From Flavobacteriales bacterium (GTDB taxonomy: Bacteria; Bacteroidota; Bacteroidia; Flavobacteriales_F; PHOS-HE28): 64,000 nucleotides of DNA. The translations under genes were made by a program, and so were the position numbers. Numbering within the stretch: position 1 is the first letter of the stretch; every line of letters begins with the position of its first letter. This document shows positions 39,442-48,560 of the stretch, one piece after another. The stretch lies in assembly GCA_016710685.1 (NCBI GenBank), contig JADJVC010000006.1, forward strand, positions 1-64,000, written 5' to 3'. The notes below the pieces were generated by a model, which had not been told where the DNA came from, made no database searches, and saw only the letters and a list, made by a program, of their open reading frames with translations.

Positions 39442-42063
39442 ATGCGCCGTCGTGTATCCCGCTTCATCCTGCCGCTGTTGGCCCTCTTGGCCGTTGCTTC
39501 CTGTTCCACTCGGAAGGATGCTTTCCTCAACCGTACCTTCCATGCGTTGGTGACCCGCGACAACAGCTGGTTCAACGCAAACACCAAGCTCCAGGAAACA
39601 GTGGCGGAGGTGCAGAAAGCCTATGTGGACGACTACGATAAGGTGCTGCCCATCTTCGTGATCGGTACCGAGGAACAGGCCAAGGGCATATACCCCACCA
39701 TGGAGGAGTGCATTGAGAAATGCGCCACCGTGATCGACCGCAACTCCATGGAGTTCGACGGTAAGGAAAAGAACAACTGGATCGATGATGCTTGGTTCGT
39801 TATCGGCCAAAGCCACTTCTACAAGCGCAGTTATTTGGACGCGGAGCGCACATTCGACTACATCGGTCGCCGCTACAAGGGCCAGGATAAGCAAATGACG
39901 GCCAAGATCTGGCTGGCCCGCACCGCCGTGCAGTTGGAACAATACGCCAAGGCGCAAAGCGTGCTGGACGAGATCAAAGGGCAAAAAGTACTGCCCAAGA
40001 AATTCCCACACGACCAGCTCAGCGCAGTGCAAGCTGAAGTGGATCTGAAGCGCGGAAAAGTGGACGACGCCATCCTTTCCCTTGAACACGCGGTGGACAT
40101 TACCAAAGTGAAGAAAGACCGCGTTCGCTGGACCTACATCCTCGCGCAGCTCTACCAGGCCAAGGGCATGGACGATAAGGCCATTGCCACTTTCGGAAAG
40201 GTAACACGCTTGGGAGCGCCCTACGAAATGGATTTTCAGGCGCAGGTGCAACAGGCACTCGCCTTCGATCGCGGCGACAGTAAAAAATTGCGCCAAAAAC
40301 TTGTACGCATGCTCCGCGATGAAAAGAACGTGGACCACTACGACATGATCCACTACGCCTTGGCCGACTTGGACCTGAAGGAAAACAAGCCCGCCGATGG
40401 CATCGCGCAGCTCAAACTGAGCACCAAGGTCAGCACCACCGACACGCGCCAAAAGGCCAAAAGCTTCCTCAAGCTCGCCGACCTCTACTTCGACGATAAG
40501 AAATACCCCGATGCGCAGCATTACTACGACAGCACATCCACCGTTTTGGCTGAGGATCACCTGCGGTTCGATGAGGTAAAAACGCGCGCTGAAGTGCTGG
40601 GCGACCTAGTGGACCAACTTGAGATAATTGACCGCGAAGACAGCCTACAAGCCTTTGCCAAACTTGACCCTGAAGAACGCGAAAAGCGCGTGAAGGAACT
40701 GATCAAAAACCGCGAACAGCAAGAGGAACAGGACAAGCAGGAAGCCGCCGATGCCCGCGAACTGATTGCAAACAACCCGACCCCGCCTGCCGGCCAAGGC
40801 ACGCCAGAGGCCGGGGGGGCATGGTATTTCTACAACCCCGTGCAGATCAGCCGGGGCTTGGCTGATTTCAAGAAAAAATGGGGCAACCGCGCCAATGGCG
40901 ACGACTGGCGCAGGGCCGATAAAAGCGGCTCCGCACTGGTGGACGTGGCCGAGGAGGAGGAACCGGACAGCACAGCATCAAGCTCCACGCTGGCCAATGG
41001 CGAACCCGCTTGGAAAGACCCCGCCAGCTACCTCAAAGACATCCCGGAGACCCCTGCTATGCTGGACTCCAGCAACACGCGCGTATGCAAGGCGCTCTAC
41101 CTCACCGGCATGATCTACAAGGAAAAGCTGAAGGACGTGGACAACGCCATTGAAAGTTTCCAAGTGCTCAACGACCGTTTCGAGGATTGCCGCTACACGC
41201 CCGAATCGCATTACCAATTGTACCGCATCTATTTGGCCAAGGAGGCCGGTGGAAACTTCATGGACTTCGGTGGTGCCAGCTCCAAGCACTACGCCGATAT
41301 CATTATGGAACGTTGGCCCGGGTCCGAATTTGCCCGGTTGGTGCAGAACCCTGACCAGCTGCAGGCAGACGAAGCCGCCAAGACCGCCGAAAGCCAAGCG
41401 TATGACGAACTTTATGCCCAATTCCGCCAAGGTGCATACAATGGCGTGATCGCCACCGCCAACGGCGTGCTGGAACAACAACCGCGCAACCACCTGCGTC
41501 CCAAATACGCCCTGCTGAGGGCCATGGCCATTGGCGGATTGCACCTCACCGGCCCGTTCCGCGAAGCGCTTGCCCGGATCTCAGCGGATTTCCCCGGAAC
41601 CGACGAAGCCAAAGCCGCCGCGGCCATGTTGGCCAACCTGCGCACAGGTGATCAACCGGAAGCACCGGTGGACACCGCCAAGGCTGAAGTGGGTTATTCC
41701 GAAGACCCCGGAGATCAATTCATCGTCTTCATGGTCCCCGATTCCGCCGGGCCCATCTCCAATGTCAAAGCCGCCATCAGCGATTTCAACCAACAGTACT
41801 TCCGCAACACGCCCATAGAGGTTTCTGCGACCATTTGGGATAAACACACCCAGGTGATCCAAATACGTCTGTTCCAGACCAAGGAAAAGGCCATGGAGTA
41901 CTATTCACTCTTCGAAACGGATGCCAGCGTCCTTCGGGGCATCAACGACCAAGGCTTTCCCCTCTTCGCCATCAGCAGCGGCAACTACACCCGTTTCTAC
42001 ACCAACAAGGACGAAATGGGCTACAGCGATTTCTTCGAACGCACTTACCTCGGCAACAACTAG
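39442..42063 (+). CDS. sprE: SprE/PorW-like TPR lipoprotein of the type IX secretion system
   Basis: The lipoprotein signal LLALLAVASCS has the acylated Cys21 when started at 39442. The mature start CSTRKDAFLNRTFHALVTRD, the following N-terminal repeats (WIDDAWFVIGQSHFYKRSYL, AERTFDYIGRRY) and the long tetratricopeptide array match the SprE/PorW family, which is needed for gliding and T9SS function in Bacteroidota. The middle contains an acidic low-complexity spacer (EEREKRVKELIKNREQQEEQ). The C-terminus (FIVFMVPDSAG ... FFERTYLG) is a small alpha/beta domain. Length of 873 residues fits SprE better than the shorter PorW. It lies upstream of bactofilin and the ATP synthase genes. Confidence 0.8.
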   Translation: MRRRVSRFILPLLALLAVASCSTRKDAFLNRTFHALVTRDNSWFNANTKLQETVAEVQKAYVDDYDKVLPIFVIGTEEQAKGIYPTMEECIEKCATVIDRNSMEFDGKEKNNWIDDAWFVIGQSHFYKRSYLDAERTFDYIGRRYKGQDKQMTAKIWLARTAVQLEQYAKAQSVLDEIKGQKVLPKKFPHDQLSAVQAEVDLKRGKVDDAILSLEHAVDITKVKKDRVRWTYILAQLYQAKGMDDKAIATFGKVTRLGAPYEMDFQAQVQQALAFDRGDSKKLRQKLVRMLRDEKNVDHYDMIHYALADLDLKENKPADGIAQLKLSTKVSTTDTRQKAKSFLKLADLYFDDKKYPDAQHYYDSTSTVLAEDHLRFDEVKTRAEVLGDLVDQLEIIDREDSLQAFAKLDPEEREKRVKELIKNREQQEEQDKQEAADARELIANNPTPPAGQGTPEAGGAWYFYNPVQISRGLADFKKKWGNRANGDDWRRADKSGSALVDVAEEEEPDSTASSSTLANGEPAWKDPASYLKDIPETPAMLDSSNTRVCKALYLTGMIYKEKLKDVDNAIESFQVLNDRFEDCRYTPESHYQLYRIYLAKEAGGNFMDFGGASSKHYADIIMERWPGSEFARLVQNPDQLQADEAAKTAESQAYDELYAQFRQGAYNGVIATANGVLEQQPRNHLRPKYALLRAMAIGGLHLTGPFREALARISADFPGTDEAKAAAAMLANLRTGDQPEAPVDTAKAEVGYSEDPGDQFIVFMVPDSAGPISNVKAAISDFNQQYFRNTPIEVSATIWDKHTQVIQIRLFQTKEKAMEYYSLFETDASVLRGINDQGFPLFAISSGNYTRFYTNKDEMGYSDFFERTYLGNN

Positions 42064-42082
42064 GTTGATCCAATACTGCGAT

Positions 42083-42090
42083 TACCTTCG
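42083..42090 (+). promoter_or_regulatory. possible -7 element (TACCTTCG) for the bactofilin gene
   Basis: Seven of eight matches to TAnnTTTG, 21 bases before the ATG. Confidence 0.3.
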
Positions 42091-42111
42091 CGTGTCCTAA
42101 GCCCCCGTCAC

Positions 42112-42597
42112 ATGTTCCGCAACGACAAAGCCCCCGAACCCATGAGCAAGCCATCCGAACCGGTAAGCCCCGGTAAGATCAACAGCATCATGGAGGGCAC
42201 TTCCATCGAAGGGGAAGTGCGCTCCGACAGCAATATCCGCATCGATGGCAAGGTGAAAGGCACCATAAACGTGCGTGGTCGCCTTATCGTGGGCATCAGC
42301 GGCATTGTGGAAGGCGATGTGACCTGCCAAAGCAGCGACATTGAAGGCACCGTGAACGGCAAGATCACCTGCCAGGACCTGCTCAGCCTCAAGGCCACCG
42401 CAAAGCTCAACGGCGACATCCACACCAAAAAACTCTCCATTGAGCCCGGTGCCGTATTCGGCGGCAATTGCAACATGGGTGGGGGTATGGAACCGAAAGC
42501 ACCTGAGCCCACACGCTCCTCCTTCTCCAGCAGCCCCATCACCCCGAAGGATGCGGCCGGCACCTCCCGCCCTGAGCCTGCGCGCACAACGAACTGA
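42112..42597 (+). CDS. bactofilin (polymer-forming cytoskeletal protein)
   Basis: The central domain (about residues 25-115) is a right-handed beta-helix of repeats such as IEGEVRSDSNIRIDGKVKGT and IEGDVTCQSSDIEGTVNGKI, which is the DUF583/bactofilin fold that self-assembles into filaments without nucleotide. Short disordered tails flank it, the C-terminal one rich in Ser, Pro and Thr. No signal peptide. The 161-residue length is normal. It is followed by small membrane genes of the ATP synthase cluster, with spacing of 14 bases, so it may be cotranscribed. Confidence 0.92.
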   Translation: MFRNDKAPEPMSKPSEPVSPGKINSIMEGTSIEGEVRSDSNIRIDGKVKGTINVRGRLIVGISGIVEGDVTCQSSDIEGTVNGKITCQDLLSLKATAKLNGDIHTKKLSIEPGAVFGGNCNMGGGMEPKAPEPTRSSFSSSPITPKDAAGTSRPEPARTTN

Positions 42598-42611
42598 TCC
42601 ACACTACGCCG

Positions 42612-43013
42612 ATGGCAGACCACCGGCGCTTGGCCAGTAACTCCGTGGTGGCCGTAGCTGCGTTCACGCTAGCTTTAGGCGCAGCGCTGTATGCTGTTTA
42701 CTTGCTCGCCCATTGGCCGTTCGGAGCGGCGCAGGTGGCCATGCTCGCTTTCCTCGCAGTGCTCACCGCCGTATTGCATCTCTGGCAGGAAAATGGTCTC
42801 ATTGAAGACCCGAAAGGCTTCATGTTCCGTTTCATGTTGGGCCTGATCATTAAGCTGGGGTCGTCCCTGGTGGCCATTGCCGCCATTTTGCTATTGCTAC
42901 CCCGTGAACGCGCGCTGCCTCTCGCGCTCACCTTTGCCGTGCTGTACTTGGCCTTCCTCGCATTCTCCACCGTGCGCCTTAGCGCCCGCAGCCGCAACGC
43001 ACCCCGCCCATGA
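42612..43013 (+). CDS. four-span small membrane protein (AtpI-like position)
   Basis: A 133-residue protein with four hydrophobic segments (VAVAAFTLALGAALYAVYLL, VAMLAFLAVLTAVLHL, GLIIKLGSSLVAIAAILLLL, LTFAVLYLAFLAFSTV). Its stop overlaps the next start (ATGA at 43010-43013), as expected for a gene coupled to atpZ. Position and topology fit an AtpI-like assembly factor of the ATP synthase in Bacteroidota, but no diagnostic motif is visible, so the role is inferred from place. Confidence 0.65.
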   Translation: MADHRRLASNSVVAVAAFTLALGAALYAVYLLAHWPFGAAQVAMLAFLAVLTAVLHLWQENGLIEDPKGFMFRFMLGLIIKLGSSLVAIAAILLLLPRERALPLALTFAVLYLAFLAFSTVRLSARSRNAPRP

Positions 43014-43234
43014 CCGGTGAGGACCCGGCAACAAAGCGCAAAAAGGCCGCGCAGACCTACATGCGCCTCAGCGGCATCGGCTTCCAAATGGCCGCCATCA
43101 TCGGCATCGGTGCCTACGGCGGTTGGTGGATCGATCAACACACCGGTTGGAATTTCCCCATACTTACCCTGGTCGGTTCGCTGGGCGGCGTTGCAATTGC
43201 CATGTACATCCTTTTCAAGGAAACGCGCGTCTGA
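43010..43234 (+). CDS. atpZ: AtpZ/AtpI-family ATP synthase accessory protein
   Basis: A 74-residue protein with two membrane helices (SGIGFQMAAIIGIGAYGGWW and LTLVGSLGGVAIAMYILFK) joined by the loop IDQHTGWNFP. This matches the AtpZ (putative F0F1-ATPase subunit 1) family, linked to assembly or ion/Mg2+ handling of the F0 part. It overlaps the upstream gene by ATGA and lies 121 bases before atpB. Confidence 0.85.
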   Translation: MTGEDPATKRKKAAQTYMRLSGIGFQMAAIIGIGAYGGWWIDQHTGWNFPILTLVGSLGGVAIAMYILFKETRV

Positions 43235-43300
43235 TAAGGGCAAAATTCACTTGGCAAGCAAGAGGTTGTTTTTCCATGCGCGCCATTGGAGGAGCTTGCC

Positions 43301-43308
43301 TACATTTG
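43301..43308 (+). promoter_or_regulatory. -7 element TACATTTG upstream of atpB
   Basis: Exact match to TAnnTTTG, 47 bases before the proposed GTG start of atpB. It may give the atpBEFHAG set its own promoter. No clear -33 TTG at 19-21 bases. Confidence 0.4.
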
Positions 43309-43355
43309 CGCCCGCTAAGAACGGGCCAAGAAACCCGCGAAAACCACTCAACGCC

Positions 43356-44453
43356 GTGATCCGCGCCACTTTCCTCGCTTTTGCCACACTGCTCGCAGGC
43401 GTGCTGTGCGCGCAGCATGAACCGGCTTCCGAGGTGGCCCATGCGACTGAGGCCCACGGCGAACATGCCGGTGAAGTAGAGGGATTCAACGCTGGAAAGC
43501 TCATCATGAGCCACATCGCCGATGAGCACGGCTGGCACATCGCAGGTGACATTTCCCTCCCCCTGCCGGTGATCCTCTACGATACCCGCAGCGGCTTGCA
43601 CATGTTCAGCAGCGCTCGCTTTGAACACGGCCATGCCGCTTATGACGGTTACATGCTCCACGACGGGGCCATTAAAGCCGTAGATGCCGCAGGCACCATC
43701 GACGAAGCAGGCTCCAAAGCCATTTGGGACATTTCCATCACCAAGAACGTCGTCTCCTTATTCTTGGTCATGATCGCCTTGGTGCTGGTGTTCACCAGCG
43801 TGGCGCGTGCTTACACCAAGCGCGCTGGCCAAGCACCTAAAGGATTGCAGTCCTTTATGGAACCCATCATCCTCTTCGTGCGCGACGACGTGGCCAAGGG
43901 CGCCATCGGCGAGCACAAGTACCAGCGCTTCATGCCCTACCTGCTCACGATCTTCTTCGTGATCCTCTTCGCCAACCTCATCGGCTTAATTCCGTTCTTC
44001 CCAGGCGGGGCCACTCTAACCGGCAACATCGCCATCACCCTCACCCTCGCGCTCTTCACCTTCGTGATCGTTACGGTGAATGGCAACAAGAACTACTGGA
44101 AGCACATTTTCGCCATGCCCGGCGTGCCCAAGTGGGTGCTGGTCATCCTTACGCCGGTGGAGATCCTCGGTATGTTCCTCAAGCCCTTCGTGCTGATGAT
44201 CCGGTTGTTCGCCAACATGGCTGCCGGGCACATCATCGCCCTCAGCTTCTTCAGCCTTATCTTCGTTTTCGGCGCCACCAGCGCGGTGGCCGGTTACGGC
44301 GTCTCCGTCGTCAGCCTCGCCTTCACCATCTTCATGACCTTCCTGGAACTGCTCGTAGCATTCATCCAGGCCTACGTCTTTACCTTCCTCTCGGCGCTTT
44401 ACATTGGTGGCGCCATGGAAGACCACCACGAACACAAAGAATCAATCGTCTAA
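43356..44453 (+). CDS. atpB: ATP synthase F0 subunit a, with N-terminal signal-like segment
   Basis: Subunit a forms the proton half-channels against the c-ring. The GTG start at 43356 gives a signal-like N-terminus (VIRATFLAFATLLAGVLCAQ) followed by about 100 residues rich in His and Glu before the core; long N-terminal extensions are common in Bacteroidota AtpB. The core has RFMPYLLTIFFVILFANLIG, the essential Arg in KPFVLMIRLFANMAAGHII and the final helix region LLVAFIQAYVFTFLSALYIG. A downstream start would remove the signal segment. First of the atpB-E-F-H-A-G run. Confidence 0.92.
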   Translation: MIRATFLAFATLLAGVLCAQHEPASEVAHATEAHGEHAGEVEGFNAGKLIMSHIADEHGWHIAGDISLPLPVILYDTRSGLHMFSSARFEHGHAAYDGYMLHDGAIKAVDAAGTIDEAGSKAIWDISITKNVVSLFLVMIALVLVFTSVARAYTKRAGQAPKGLQSFMEPIILFVRDDVAKGAIGEHKYQRFMPYLLTIFFVILFANLIGLIPFFPGGATLTGNIAITLTLALFTFVIVTVNGNKNYWKHIFAMPGVPKWVLVILTPVEILGMFLKPFVLMIRLFANMAAGHIIALSFFSLIFVFGATSAVAGYGVSVVSLAFTIFMTFLELLVAFIQAYVFTFLSALYIGGAMEDHHEHKESIV

Positions 44454-44466
44454 ACCAACACTCAGC

Positions 44467-44709
44467 ATGTTTCTTTCAGCCCTCCTCGACATTGGCACAG
44501 GTTACGGTATCGCAGCCCTCGGCGCCGGTTTGGCAGCCCTTGGTGCCGGCGTAGGCATCGGACGTATCGGCGGTGACGCCGTGCAGGCCATGGCCCGCCA
44601 ACCGGAAGCCATGAACGACCTCCGCGCTAACATGATCCTCACCGCGGCATTGGTGGAAGGCGCTGCCTTCTTCGCCATGGTAGTAGGTCTGCTGGTGGTG
44701 CTGAAGTAA
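44467..44709 (+). CDS. atpE: ATP synthase F0 subunit c
   Basis: An 80-residue hairpin: helix 1 GYGIAALGAGLAALGAGVGI with the GxGxG-type packing motif, polar loop RQPEA, and helix 2 ILTAALVEGAAFFAMVVGLL with the ion-binding Glu in LVEGA. The Gly after that Glu and no Gln/Ser ligands suggest H+ rather than Na+ coupling. Start at 44467, 13 bases after atpB. Confidence 0.96.
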   Translation: MFLSALLDIGTGYGIAALGAGLAALGAGVGIGRIGGDAVQAMARQPEAMNDLRANMILTAALVEGAAFFAMVVGLLVVLK

Positions 44710-44768
44710 GGCGCCGTCGGCAACCCCGACGTGTCCGTTCACCTTTTGTTCACCTCAACGCAACAGCC

Positions 44769-45278
44769 ATGCTGCTCGCCAGTCTTGTAGAACCCGCATT
44801 CGGCCTGATCTTCTGGATGACGCTTTCCTTCGGGATCGTGTTCTTCCTGTTGGCCAAGTTCGCGTGGAAACCGATCCTCAAAGCCCTGCACGAGCGGGAA
44901 CAGTCCATCGAGGACGCCATCGGCGAGGCCAAAAAGGCCCGCGACGAAGTGGCTTCCATGAAGGCTGATAACGAGGAACTCCTTCAGAAAGCTCGCGCCG
45001 AACGTGAGCACATGCTGAAGGAGGCCCGCGACATCCGCGACAAGGAAGTGGCCGAGGCCAAGGACCGCGCCAAAACCGAAGCCGATGCCCTGCTGGCACG
45101 TGCCCGTGAGGACATCCGCAACGAGAAGAACGCCGCCATCGTGGAGATGAAGAACAAGGTGGGCGAACTCAGCATCCTTGTGGCAGAGCGCATTCTCCGC
45201 CAAAAGCTCGATGATAAAACCGCACAACAGTCCTTGGTGGACCAAGTGCTGAAGGAAAGCGGAACAACCTTGCAATGA
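44769..45278 (+). CDS. atpF: ATP synthase F0 subunit b
   Basis: One N-terminal membrane helix (FGLIFWMTLSFGIVFFLLAK) is followed by a long charged coiled coil (REQSIEDAIGEAKKARDEVA ... LVAERILRQKLDD), the peripheral stalk. The 169-residue length is normal. The stop overlaps the atpH start (ATGA at 45275-45278). Confidence 0.95.
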   Translation: MLLASLVEPAFGLIFWMTLSFGIVFFLLAKFAWKPILKALHEREQSIEDAIGEAKKARDEVASMKADNEELLQKARAEREHMLKEARDIRDKEVAEAKDRAKTEADALLARAREDIRNEKNAAIVEMKNKVGELSILVAERILRQKLDDKTAQQSLVDQVLKESGTTLQ

Positions 45279-45835
45279 ACACCGGACCTCTCGCATACCG
45301 CTACGCCCGCAGCCTGATGCAACTTGCACAGGAGCGTGGCGAACTGGAGACTGTGCGCGAGGACATGTTGTTGGTGGCCGATACCTGCGCCAACAACCGC
45401 GACCTGCAACTCCTGCTGAACAGCCCGGTGGTACGGGCCGACAAAAAGGAAAAAGTGCTCGGCCGCATCTTCGGCGGAAAGATCGGCCAAATGACCGAGC
45501 GCTTCATGAATGTGCTCCTGCGCAAAGGCCGCGAAAGCCACTTGGCGGAAACCGCCCAAGCGTTCCAAGAAGCTTATCGCCGCGACAAGAACATCTTAGT
45601 TGCCGAAGTTAAAAGCGCTGTTGCGCTCAACGACAGTGCCCGCGCCGAAGTGAAGCGCTTGGCGGAACAACGTCATCCCGGTCAATCGATCATCCTGAAA
45701 GAGACGGTGGACCCCGCCTTGATCGGGGGCGTGGTCATCCGCATCGGTGACGAGCAGGTGGACGCCAGCGTAAGCCGCCGCCTGAGCGACCTGCGCCGTA
45801 AATTTTCAGAGAATCCGTACATCCCCGAGATCTAA
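45275..45835 (+). CDS. atpH: ATP synthase F1 subunit delta
   Basis: The 186-residue protein begins YRYARSLMQLAQERGELETV and ends DPALIGGVVIRIGDEQVDAS, both typical of the OSCP/delta family that links the b stalk to the top of F1. It overlaps atpF and lies 11 bases before atpA. Confidence 0.95.
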   Translation: MNTGPLAYRYARSLMQLAQERGELETVREDMLLVADTCANNRDLQLLLNSPVVRADKKEKVLGRIFGGKIGQMTERFMNVLLRKGRESHLAETAQAFQEAYRRDKNILVAEVKSAVALNDSARAEVKRLAEQRHPGQSIILKETVDPALIGGVVIRIGDEQVDASVSRRLSDLRRKFSENPYIPEI

Positions 45836-45846
45836 AGAGCCCCCTA

Positions 45847-47424
45847 ATGGCAGCGATCAATCCCGCCGAAGTTTCGGCGATCCTGAAGGAAGAATTGGCC
45901 GGCCTGCGCTCCAGTGCCGAGCTCGAAGAGGTCGGTACCGTGCTGCAGATCGGTGACGGTATCGCCCGCATCTACGGCCTCAACAGCGTGCAGAGCGGCG
46001 AACTCGTGGAGTTCCCCAGCGGACTGCGCGGCATTGTGCTCAACCTTGAAGAGGACAACGTGGGCGTGGTGCTCCTCGGCCGCAGCGTCGGCATCAAGGA
46101 GGGCGACACCGTGAAGCGTACCAAGCGCATCGCCAGCGTGAACGTGGGCGAAGGCATGGTAGGCCGCGTAGTGGACAGCCTCGGCGAACCCATCGACGGC
46201 AAAGGCCCCATTCAAGGCAAGACCTACGAAATGCCCATCGAGCGCAAGGCGCCGGGCGTGATCTTCCGCCAGCCGGTGCAAGAGCCGTTGCAAACAGGCA
46301 TCAAGGCCATCGACGCCATGATCCCCGTGGGCCGCGGACAGCGTGAGCTCATCATCGGTGACCGCCAGACCGGCAAGAGCACGGTGGCCATCGACACCAT
46401 CATCAACCAGAAGGAGTTCTACGAGGCCGGCAAGCCCGTGTACTGCATCTATGTGGCCATCGGCCAGAAGGGTTCCACCGTGGCCGGTACCGTGAAGGTG
46501 CTGGAGGAGAACGGCGCCATGGCCTACACCACCGTGGTGGCCGCCAACGCCAGCGACCCCGCCCCGATGCAGTTCTACGCGCCATTCACCGGCGCCGCCA
46601 TCGGCGAATTCTTCCGCGACACCGGCCGCCCCGCACTGATCGTGTTCGACGACCTTTCCAAGCAGGCCGTGGCCTACCGCGAAGTATCCCTACTGCTGCG
46701 CCGCCCACCCGGACGCGAAGCCTACCCCGGCGACGTGTTCTACCTGCACAGCCGCCTGTTGGAGCGTGCCGCGAAGATCATCAACGACGACACGATCGCC
46801 TCCCAGATGAACGACCAGCCCGATTCCCTGAAAGGCATGGTGAAAGGCGGAGGTTCCCTCACCGCATTGCCGATCATCGAGACCCAAGCCGGTGACGTAT
46901 CCGCATACATCCCCACCAACGTGATCTCCATCACCGACGGGCAGATCTTCCTCGAGAGCAACCTGTTCCTCAGCGGTGTGCGCCCCGCCATCAACGTGGG
47001 CATCAGCGTGAGCCGCGTAGGTGGTAACGCGCAGATCAAGTCCATGAAAAAAGTGGCCGGCACACTGAAGCTGGACCAAGCGCAATACCGCGAACTGGAG
47101 GCTTTCTCCAAGTTCGGATCCGACCTCGACGCCGCCACCAAATCCGTGCTCGACAAGGGTGCGCGCAACGTGGAGATCCTCAAGCAGGGCCAGAACAGCC
47201 CCATGCGCGTGGAAGAGCAGGTGGCCATCATCTACCTCGGCTCCAAAGGCCTGTTGGGCAAAGTGCCCGTAGCCAAGATCCGTCAGTTCGAGGCCGACTT
47301 CCTCAGCATGATGCGCAACTCGCACAGCGACACCCTCGCAGCGTTGAAGTCCGGTAAACTGGACGATAACATCACCGGCACACTTGAAAAGGTAGCCGCC
47401 GACCTCGTGAAAAGCTTTGCATAA
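45847..47424 (+). CDS. atpA: ATP synthase F1 subunit alpha
   Basis: The 525-residue protein has the Walker A loop GDRQTGKSTVAIDTII, the Walker B region PALIVFDDLSKQAVAYREVS and the following RPPGREAYPGDVFYLHSRLLERA. It is the non-catalytic nucleotide-binding subunit. Length and all motifs are intact. The catalytic beta subunit (atpD) and epsilon (atpC) are not in the window, as in many Bacteroidota where they form a separate locus. Confidence 0.98.
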   Translation: MAAINPAEVSAILKEELAGLRSSAELEEVGTVLQIGDGIARIYGLNSVQSGELVEFPSGLRGIVLNLEEDNVGVVLLGRSVGIKEGDTVKRTKRIASVNVGEGMVGRVVDSLGEPIDGKGPIQGKTYEMPIERKAPGVIFRQPVQEPLQTGIKAIDAMIPVGRGQRELIIGDRQTGKSTVAIDTIINQKEFYEAGKPVYCIYVAIGQKGSTVAGTVKVLEENGAMAYTTVVAANASDPAPMQFYAPFTGAAIGEFFRDTGRPALIVFDDLSKQAVAYREVSLLLRRPPGREAYPGDVFYLHSRLLERAAKIINDDTIASQMNDQPDSLKGMVKGGGSLTALPIIETQAGDVSAYIPTNVISITDGQIFLESNLFLSGVRPAINVGISVSRVGGNAQIKSMKKVAGTLKLDQAQYRELEAFSKFGSDLDAATKSVLDKGARNVEILKQGQNSPMRVEEQVAIIYLGSKGLLGKVPVAKIRQFEADFLSMMRNSHSDTLAALKSGKLDDNITGTLEKVAADLVKSFA

Positions 47425-47443
47425 GACAGCTTAAGCAAGACAG

Positions 47444-48325
47444 ATGGGCAGCCTGAAGGAAGTACGCAACCGGATCGTCTCGGTGAACAGCACCAAGCAG
47501 ATCACGGCCGCCATGAAATGGTGAGCGCCGCCAAGCTGCGCCGTGCCCAGGACGCCATCGTGCGCATGCGGCCTTATGCTGAAAAGCTTTCCGAAGTCCT
47601 GCAGAACGTGAGCGCCTCGTTGGACGGCAACGAAAGCAAATACGCCGAGGAGCGCCCCGTGCAGAAAGTGCTCTTGGTGGCCATCGTGAGCAACCGCGGC
47701 TTGGCGGGCGCTTTCAACACCCAGGTGTTCCGCCAAGTGGTAAAGGCCCAGCCGCAGAAGCGGAGGCCGACGGAACCAAGTGCGCGTGCTTTCCATCGGC
47801 AAGAAAGCCATCGACCTTTACCGTCGCGGCCCGTTGCACGATGCCACCCTACCCGATACCGGTGCATCGCTGTTCGACGGCCTCAGCTTCGACAAAGTAG
47901 CCCCCATGGCCGAGCTGATCATGGCCAAGTTCGCCTCCGGCGACTACGACCGCATCGATCTGGTCTACAACAAGTTCAAGAACGCCGCGGTGCAGATCGT
48001 GACCCGCGAGCAATACCTGCCCATCGTGCCGCCGGCGAAAGGGGACAGCAAACAGGCCACCAAGAGCGAATACATCATGGAGCCGGACCGCCGGACCATC
48101 GTGGAGGAGATCATCCCCAAGAGCCTGAAGATCCAGCTCTACAAGGCGATGCTGGACAGCTTCGCCTCCGAGCACGGTGCCCGCATGACCGCCATGCACA
48201 AAGCCACCGACAACGCAGACTCGCTGTTGAAGGACCTCAGGCTGAGCTACAACAAGGCCCGCCAAGCCGCCATTACCAATGAGATCCTGGAGATCGTTGG
48301 TGGAGCGGAGGCGTTGAAGGGGTAG
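47444..48325 (+). CDS. atpG: ATP synthase F1 subunit gamma (three apparent indels)
   Basis: The start is MGSLKEVRNRIVSVNSTKQI at 47444. The frame breaks at the A run 47516-47518 (one A missing; restored text ITAAMKMVSAAKLRRAQ), and again near 47760 and 47780 (restored QPQKAEADGTKVRVLSIGKK). It then runs to the C-terminal helix MHKATDNADSLLKDLRLSYNKARQAAITNEILEIVGGAEAL. The gamma subunit is the rotating central shaft. Because it is essential and every part is conserved, the breaks must be sequence errors. Joined length is about 294 residues, normal for the family. Confidence 0.92.
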
Positions 48326-48383
48326 GGCTTCACTTTCTCCGCCATTGCCATACAGAGCATCATAGTTGTGGTGCAGGCTTACA

Positions 48384-48391
48384 TACATTCG
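48384..48391 (+). promoter_or_regulatory. possible -7 element (TACATTCG)
   Basis: Seven of eight matches to TAnnTTTG in the 235-base gap after atpG, 170 bases before the GNAT gene. Otherwise the gap holds nothing I can identify. Confidence 0.25.
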
Positions 48392-48560
48392 CTGCGACAG
48401 AATAGCCCAAGAGTCGCCCCGGCCGTGAACGTTTAAGCGCAAGGTCCAGTTGGCCGAGAGGGCTTGTTAAGGAGACCGGGGACAATTCGTGGAAGTCACC
48501 CAGCAGTTGCGGGCATCGAAGGGTCTGACAGGGCTACAGCACCATTGAAGAACCGGTTCT

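Noticed and set aside
39427..40560. 377-codon antisense frame opposite sprE/porW
   Set aside because: Composition (Val/Leu/His/Gly runs) is that of a shadow frame, and sprE is well supported.
47444..48325. atpG as a pseudogene
   Set aside because: All parts of the subunit are conserved, the breaks sit at short runs, and the gene is essential in an otherwise intact operon.
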